From Delphinapterus leucas (taxonomy: Eukaryota > Chordata > Mammalia > Artiodactyla > Monodontidae), in assembly GCF_002288925.2 (NCBI RefSeq), contig NW_022098008.1:2230814-2294813 (forward strand): 64,000 bases of DNA. Direction: 5' to 3'. The notes beneath the pieces were generated by a model. That model had not been told where the DNA came from. It worked only from the letters and a program-made list of their open reading frames with translations, and did no database searches. Positions within the stretch are counted from its first letter, which is position 1, and the number at the start of each line of letters is the position of its first letter. Shown here in pieces: positions 59,890 through 64,000 of the stretch. The position numbers and the translations under genes are program-made.

Positions 59890-62559
59890 AGCCCCTGATA
59901 TTCTTAAAACAAAAAATAAACAAACAGAAAACAAAAACTTAACCTCACTGGATGCATCACCCTGGTGTGTAGTTAACACTGAAAATCTTATGCGTCTGTG
60001 TCACTGTATGATCTGAAGTGTTTATTCTGCTTTTTTCTCCAAAATGGCCTTGATGTTGCCAATAACCACGGCAAGAAACACAGGAAGGAGCGGAGGGGCT
60101 TTCCTGCACTGGTGGTTTTGGTGCCACCTTGTACCTTTGCGTCACACCTCTGCAAGCACCTACTGTGCTGGGGTCCTGCAGCTGGCTGGGTGGAACCACG
60201 AGTGGACGTGGTAGAGGATGCGAACGAAGTGTGGATACACCCACGTTCATCCCGGAGCCTGTGAAATGACTCTGAATCCTTTCTGGGGTTGGAAAGTCAA
60301 GTCTAATTTTAGAAAGAAAATTATTTATTCTTTGAAGATGAAGAAAAGAGAGAAAATTTGTTCTGAATGGTTGGATGCTATGTGTACCTAAAAGAGAAGA
60401 AAAATAAAAACAGTAAAAGATTAAAAGAAAAATCCCATCATGTTATTTCTCAAAATTGGCACACCATGGATTTATGACACAGCCTTCCTCTGTCCCTGAA
60501 AAATATTGAAAGTTGTACAACTTGATTATCAAGAGCGCAGTTCGGGGTTCATTCTTTGACACAAGCAGCTTATTTTATGCTCACGTAGAGGGGATGTCCT
60601 CAGTTTTCCATGATGTCTATGAAAACGGTTTGAACAGAATAGGTGTTCAGTTAATGGTGTATAATGAACAGATGGATAAATACGGCCCTGAATGGCTTCA
60701 TTTCTACAGGGGTGTGGATGGACAGGTCACTTGTGTCCCCAAAAGCTTGCTGGTGTTGATTTTTTTATGCTCAAAATTGTAATTCCTGGTTTTCTGGGAT
60801 TAGGGTGGCTAAAATAGTGATAATAAGAAGCCAGACATACAAGGGAAAGATACATGATCTCAATGCAAACTACCAGAAATTTATTTCCTTATTAATTTGG
60901 TCTGAATCTATTTCTTTATTCACTGGAATTATTTTTAGCTATTTTCTTTGTTATCCCTATTCCCACTCCAAGAATCAGTGTTTTATATGAAGGGAGAAAT
61001 GTTGCACAAGTTATTAGCATGATCTATGCCATTATTACAGTTATTATTATTTATATAGTCTGAGATTATGGAGGGGGTGTGGATAAGTCCCCTTCTAATA
61101 AGAAAAATGTCTGACATCGTGAAACCAGACACTTATTTTTGAGACCCAAAACAAGTTTCACCAAATGAAAGAATAGACTCTTAGGAAATACTATTTAAAA
61201 ATCACACGTAGATTAAAATCACATGCACAGTCGTGTATATTGGGATTTTAATTTTCATTATTGCATTCATTATATGATTTAAGTGAGATTACAGTGTAAA
61301 ATACGCTGTACTTTGTGATTAAATAACGAAATTTAAATACCCTGTAAGTCTTTTAGGTTATTCTTTTATATAATTGCAACTTATTCATTTCAACATGCAT
61401 TATGTATTGAGTTTTAAAGCTACATAAAGCTTGTATAAATATATGATTTGCCTCTAAGAACATCTAGAAGTAAAAGGGATTAGAAACCTCTTGACCGGAT
61501 TGAAAATGATGTAGATGGCTGGGCTGAGGAAAGCCACCAGTGGCAACCAAATTAAGGGAGCTCCTCCTCTGGAATTTTCCTGACAGAGTGACCCCACAGG
61601 GCAGGTCCCAAGGGAGATTTTTACAGATATCTCAAAGGTACCATGAATTTCTACTTTGAAACAGTAATCTTTGCTCTGCGTACCTGGATCTTAAGTAAAG
61701 CTGCCCTTGAATGTCAGCAGGTGTGTTCTGTATACTTTCTTAATTTTTTTTTTTAAATGAGCTTTTTGTTGTTGTTTAACCAAACTCAGTAGTTGAAAGC
61801 ATTTAACGCCACAGAGTCCAGTTTCTTGTTTACTTTCCTCTTAAAATGCACTTTTTTCCCCCCTGTGCTGCTCATCCCTTGACGGATGAAAGTGATTTCA
61901 ATTTATCCTAACATTCTTTTATGACTATACTGGAATTCAGTCATCATGCTGGAATTGGAAGAAAGAGGGCTCGTAGATTAAGTATCTTAGTGCAATTTAT
62001 GTGTAAGTGCGTTTCCAAGCTAATTATTTGCCTTGTTTTATGTATAGATCCATTCAGTGTTGGGTTTGGTTATGATGGGTTTGATTGTAACTACTGGGCA
62101 ACATTTATTAAGAGTTCCTAGTGTTGTGAGCATTTAAAATATAAGGGTTTTCACTTCAAATAGCTTATTAAAAAATAAAACCTCCAGATTCCAAGTAGAT
62201 AGTTGGATACAATGGGAAGAGAAGAGAGAGAAAATATACCTAAATATAAGAAAGAAAAGGAAGAATACAAGAAAGCATAAGTATACTAAGTGTATGAAGA
62301 TTATGTGCATTAAGAATACATTTAAACACGAGAAAGGGAAATCAGTTTGTTCAGATCAATTTTGATGACTATTTTAATTTGGTTTTGGAATTTTAGTTTT
62401 TATTTTATTTTGAAGTTGGTGAGCATTGTTCCTTCTAAGTCTAAGGACTTAATACTTAAGGTAAATTTGAAAGTCAAATTGGAAAACAAACCAAAAAAAA
62501 AACTTCAATAGACTCAGAGATAAAGGAGAGAGAATATGATTCTAAGAAGAAATTGCCCA

Positions 62560-62880
62560 CTCACCTCACTCCAAACTCCTTGGCTCTGCGCTCAGGCCCT
62601 TTGTGCCCCAGGACCAGTTTCCATCTTCCTGCTGTCTGACACTGCTTTCCGGCAGGCGCTGGACCCGTGAGGTCATCGCAGGGAGGCTCCCCGATGACAT
62701 CAGATCATGCTGCCCCTCTTCACCTGTGCCTCTGGACCATCACCCTTGTCCATTCAGCTCCCGTGAGCCTCCCTGTTGTCACTGGCACAGAACCACACTC
62801 TTCAAATAGTATTTATCATACTGTTTTCTCCTGCTAGCCTATTAACTATTCTTTGTAGAAAGTAATAGAACAAGGGAAAA
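62560..62880 (+). mobile_element. Possible L2 fragment
   Basis: 'tgcgctcaggccctttgtgc', 'gtgaggtcatcgcagggagg', 'ctccccgatgacatcagatc' and 'atagtatttatcatactgtt' follow L2 in order ('ctcagggcctttgcactt', 'cagggaggccttccctgacc', 'gcacttatcac'). Confidence 0.5.
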
Positions 62881-62984
62881 CAAAGCAAGGAAAATGAAAA
62901 ACACCCATGATTCCCAACTCAGAAATAACCGCTACTGGCATTTACACGTATAGACTCGTATGATATACATACATGGTTCCATAA

Positions 62985-63028
62985 GCGTGTGTGTGCGCGC
63001 GCATGCACGCGCGTGTGTGTGTGTGTAT
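62985..63028 (+). repeat. 44-bp alternating purine-pyrimidine tract
   Basis: (GT)n, then GCGCGC, GCATGCACGC, GCGC and (GT)n with no break in the purine-pyrimidine alternation. A strong Z-DNA-forming type of sequence and a likely length-variable microsatellite. Confidence 0.95.
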
Positions 63029-64000
63029 TTGGCTGGTTTTATATTCTGATGGGGAGGCGGCTCAGCGTGTCCAAATTTGTATTTTGGCTGACACTTGGCA
63101 CAGGGGCGTGGGCTTCTGGTACCCTCTCCATAGATAGTTGTTAAGTACGTGGATAAGAAAGGCAGATTTAAAGCTTTCCTTTGATTTTTTTTCTTCACGG
63201 TAACTTCTTAATAGTCTGAAAATAACAAGTGTAGTTATTTTGTACATGTCAAGCCAAGTCATTAATTAGATTAGTGTTCCCAGGAAATGTATCCACCTTT
63301 TGACTAAATAAACTCACTTGCCTTTGCAAACATCCCCTTGTGGCTGGGTTTACCTTGCACCTGTGCCCAAGGAGGAGAAATGCCTTTCGTTTGCATTAAG
63401 AATCGAAGGTTTCATTCCTTAAAATACTTCTCACGAGTGAAACGTCTAACGTGTTTTGACATATGATGCTATGACTGAAAACAACTGTTTAGAAGATTAT
63501 CTTTGTATTAATTTTCTAACCAGCTTTTGACCCCAGTCAGTGCCTGTTCACTCAGTAACTGGATGAAGATTAGAGGGTGCCTTTGCCACTGAAACGTGTA
63601 CATTGAATGTTGTTGGGCCCTCATAAGGGCTCTGGATGAATATGCTTTTATAACTTAAAAGGAAGGAAGAATCTCGTCTTTGGCAAAATTGTCACTGGCA
63701 CAGCCGTCACGTGTCCCTTCTCATTTTACTGGCGGGCGCCGTGGCCAATGCAGTTCAGCGCAGAAATTAGGGACACGGGGCTTTGGAAGGAGTAAGGAGG
63801 CCACCCCTTTTCCTCGCAGCGTCTGCTCTTCCTCACACACAGAGTGAGGTTGGACAGCTATTTCTACTACTGTTTGACTTACTGATGAGACTTTAGAAAC
63901 AGATTTGAAATAACTGGATGGGACCTTTCTGCTTTTCTCAAGCCGGGAGCGAACTTAGAGGGAAACTAGAATAATGAGTGTGACTTGGGCAAGCTGCTCC
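63029..64000. other. Unique sequence
   Basis: No gene or repeat recognised in the right end of the window. Confidence 0.4.

Larger units (their letters stand above)
50301..61900. other. Repeat-poor noncoding island
   Basis: Over about 11.6 kb I recognise no SINE, LINE, LTR or DNA transposon, whereas the preceding 28 kb is full of them. There are no convincing exons; frames stay below about 130 codons. Many ATTA/TAATTA cores and balanced composition suggest conserved regulatory DNA of a developmental gene. This is inferred from texture only. Confidence 0.45.

Noticed and set aside
60513..60782. 89-codon frame with protein-like composition
   Set aside because: No domain match that I can support. 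The sequence around 60630-60670 resembles common old-repeat text, and the frame is short.
1..64000. CRISPR array, operon, phage or other prokaryotic-type system
   Set aside because: No regularly spaced direct repeats, no dense same-strand coding frames, and mammalian repeats throughout. The window is vertebrate nuclear DNA.

Overview
This window is nuclear DNA from a cetartiodactyl mammal, most probably a whale or dolphin. The evidence is a set of tRNA-Glu-derived CHR-type SINEs (opening with a form of 'cttccctggtggcgcagtgg', best copies at 10801-11106, 33114-33332, 40921-41135 and 49437-49642), a nearly full-length LINE-1 with a cetartiodactyl-type 3' UTR, and the usual older mammalian repeats (MIR, L2, MER20, MER5A, a Tigger-type element, an MLT2-type LTR and HAL1/old L1). 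The species call is inferred from repeat families remembered, not searched. I see no functional protein-coding gene, tRNA, rRNA or CRISPR array. The only protein-like sequence I can name is dead LINE-1 ORF1 and ORF2.

Layout. From 1 to about 22 kb the window is mostly unique sequence with GC-rich patches (about 5.4-8.7 kb and 11.3-12.7 kb). It carries MER20 copies at about 1.0 and 13.0 kb, an antisense class I ERV-like LTR (1.2-1.97 kb), an MLT2-type LTR (4.8-5.25 kb), a large palindrome with octamer motifs (9.8-9.97 kb), an 80-bp mariner MITE followed closely by a CHR SINE with an 18-bp target duplication (10.69-11.12 kb), L2 fragments, an old antisense L1 block (14.5-16.0 kb) and a MER5A split by an L1 tail (17.5-17.9 kb). 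From 22.7 to 31.8 kb LINE-1 dominates: an old antisense fragment with two SINE insertions, a short L1 3' end, then a 6.46-kb antisense L1 with 5' UTR, ORF1, ORF2 and 3' UTR all present but disabled. From 31.8 to 36.5 kb there is mixed unique sequence with MIR and L2. From 36.5 to 49.7 kb the sequence is very AT-rich and full of decayed L1/HAL1, MIR, SINEs and one Tigger-type element.

From about 50.3 to 61.9 kb the texture changes. I can recognise almost no interspersed repeats there, the sequence has balanced composition with many TAATTA/ATTA-type homeodomain cores, and there are no coding exons. This is the usual look of conserved noncoding DNA in a gene desert beside a developmental regulator. 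I cannot name the target gene, and conservation cannot be measured here. The last 2 kb hold an L2 fragment and a 44-bp uninterrupted alternating purine-pyrimidine tract.

No novel multi-gene system is visible. The items most worth checking are the repeat-poor island, its bicoid-type inverted site at 54531-54545, the octamer palindrome, the TCF/LEF palindrome at 32513-32530, and two splice-site-like signals (8673 and 14008-14039) that could belong to unannotated noncoding transcripts.
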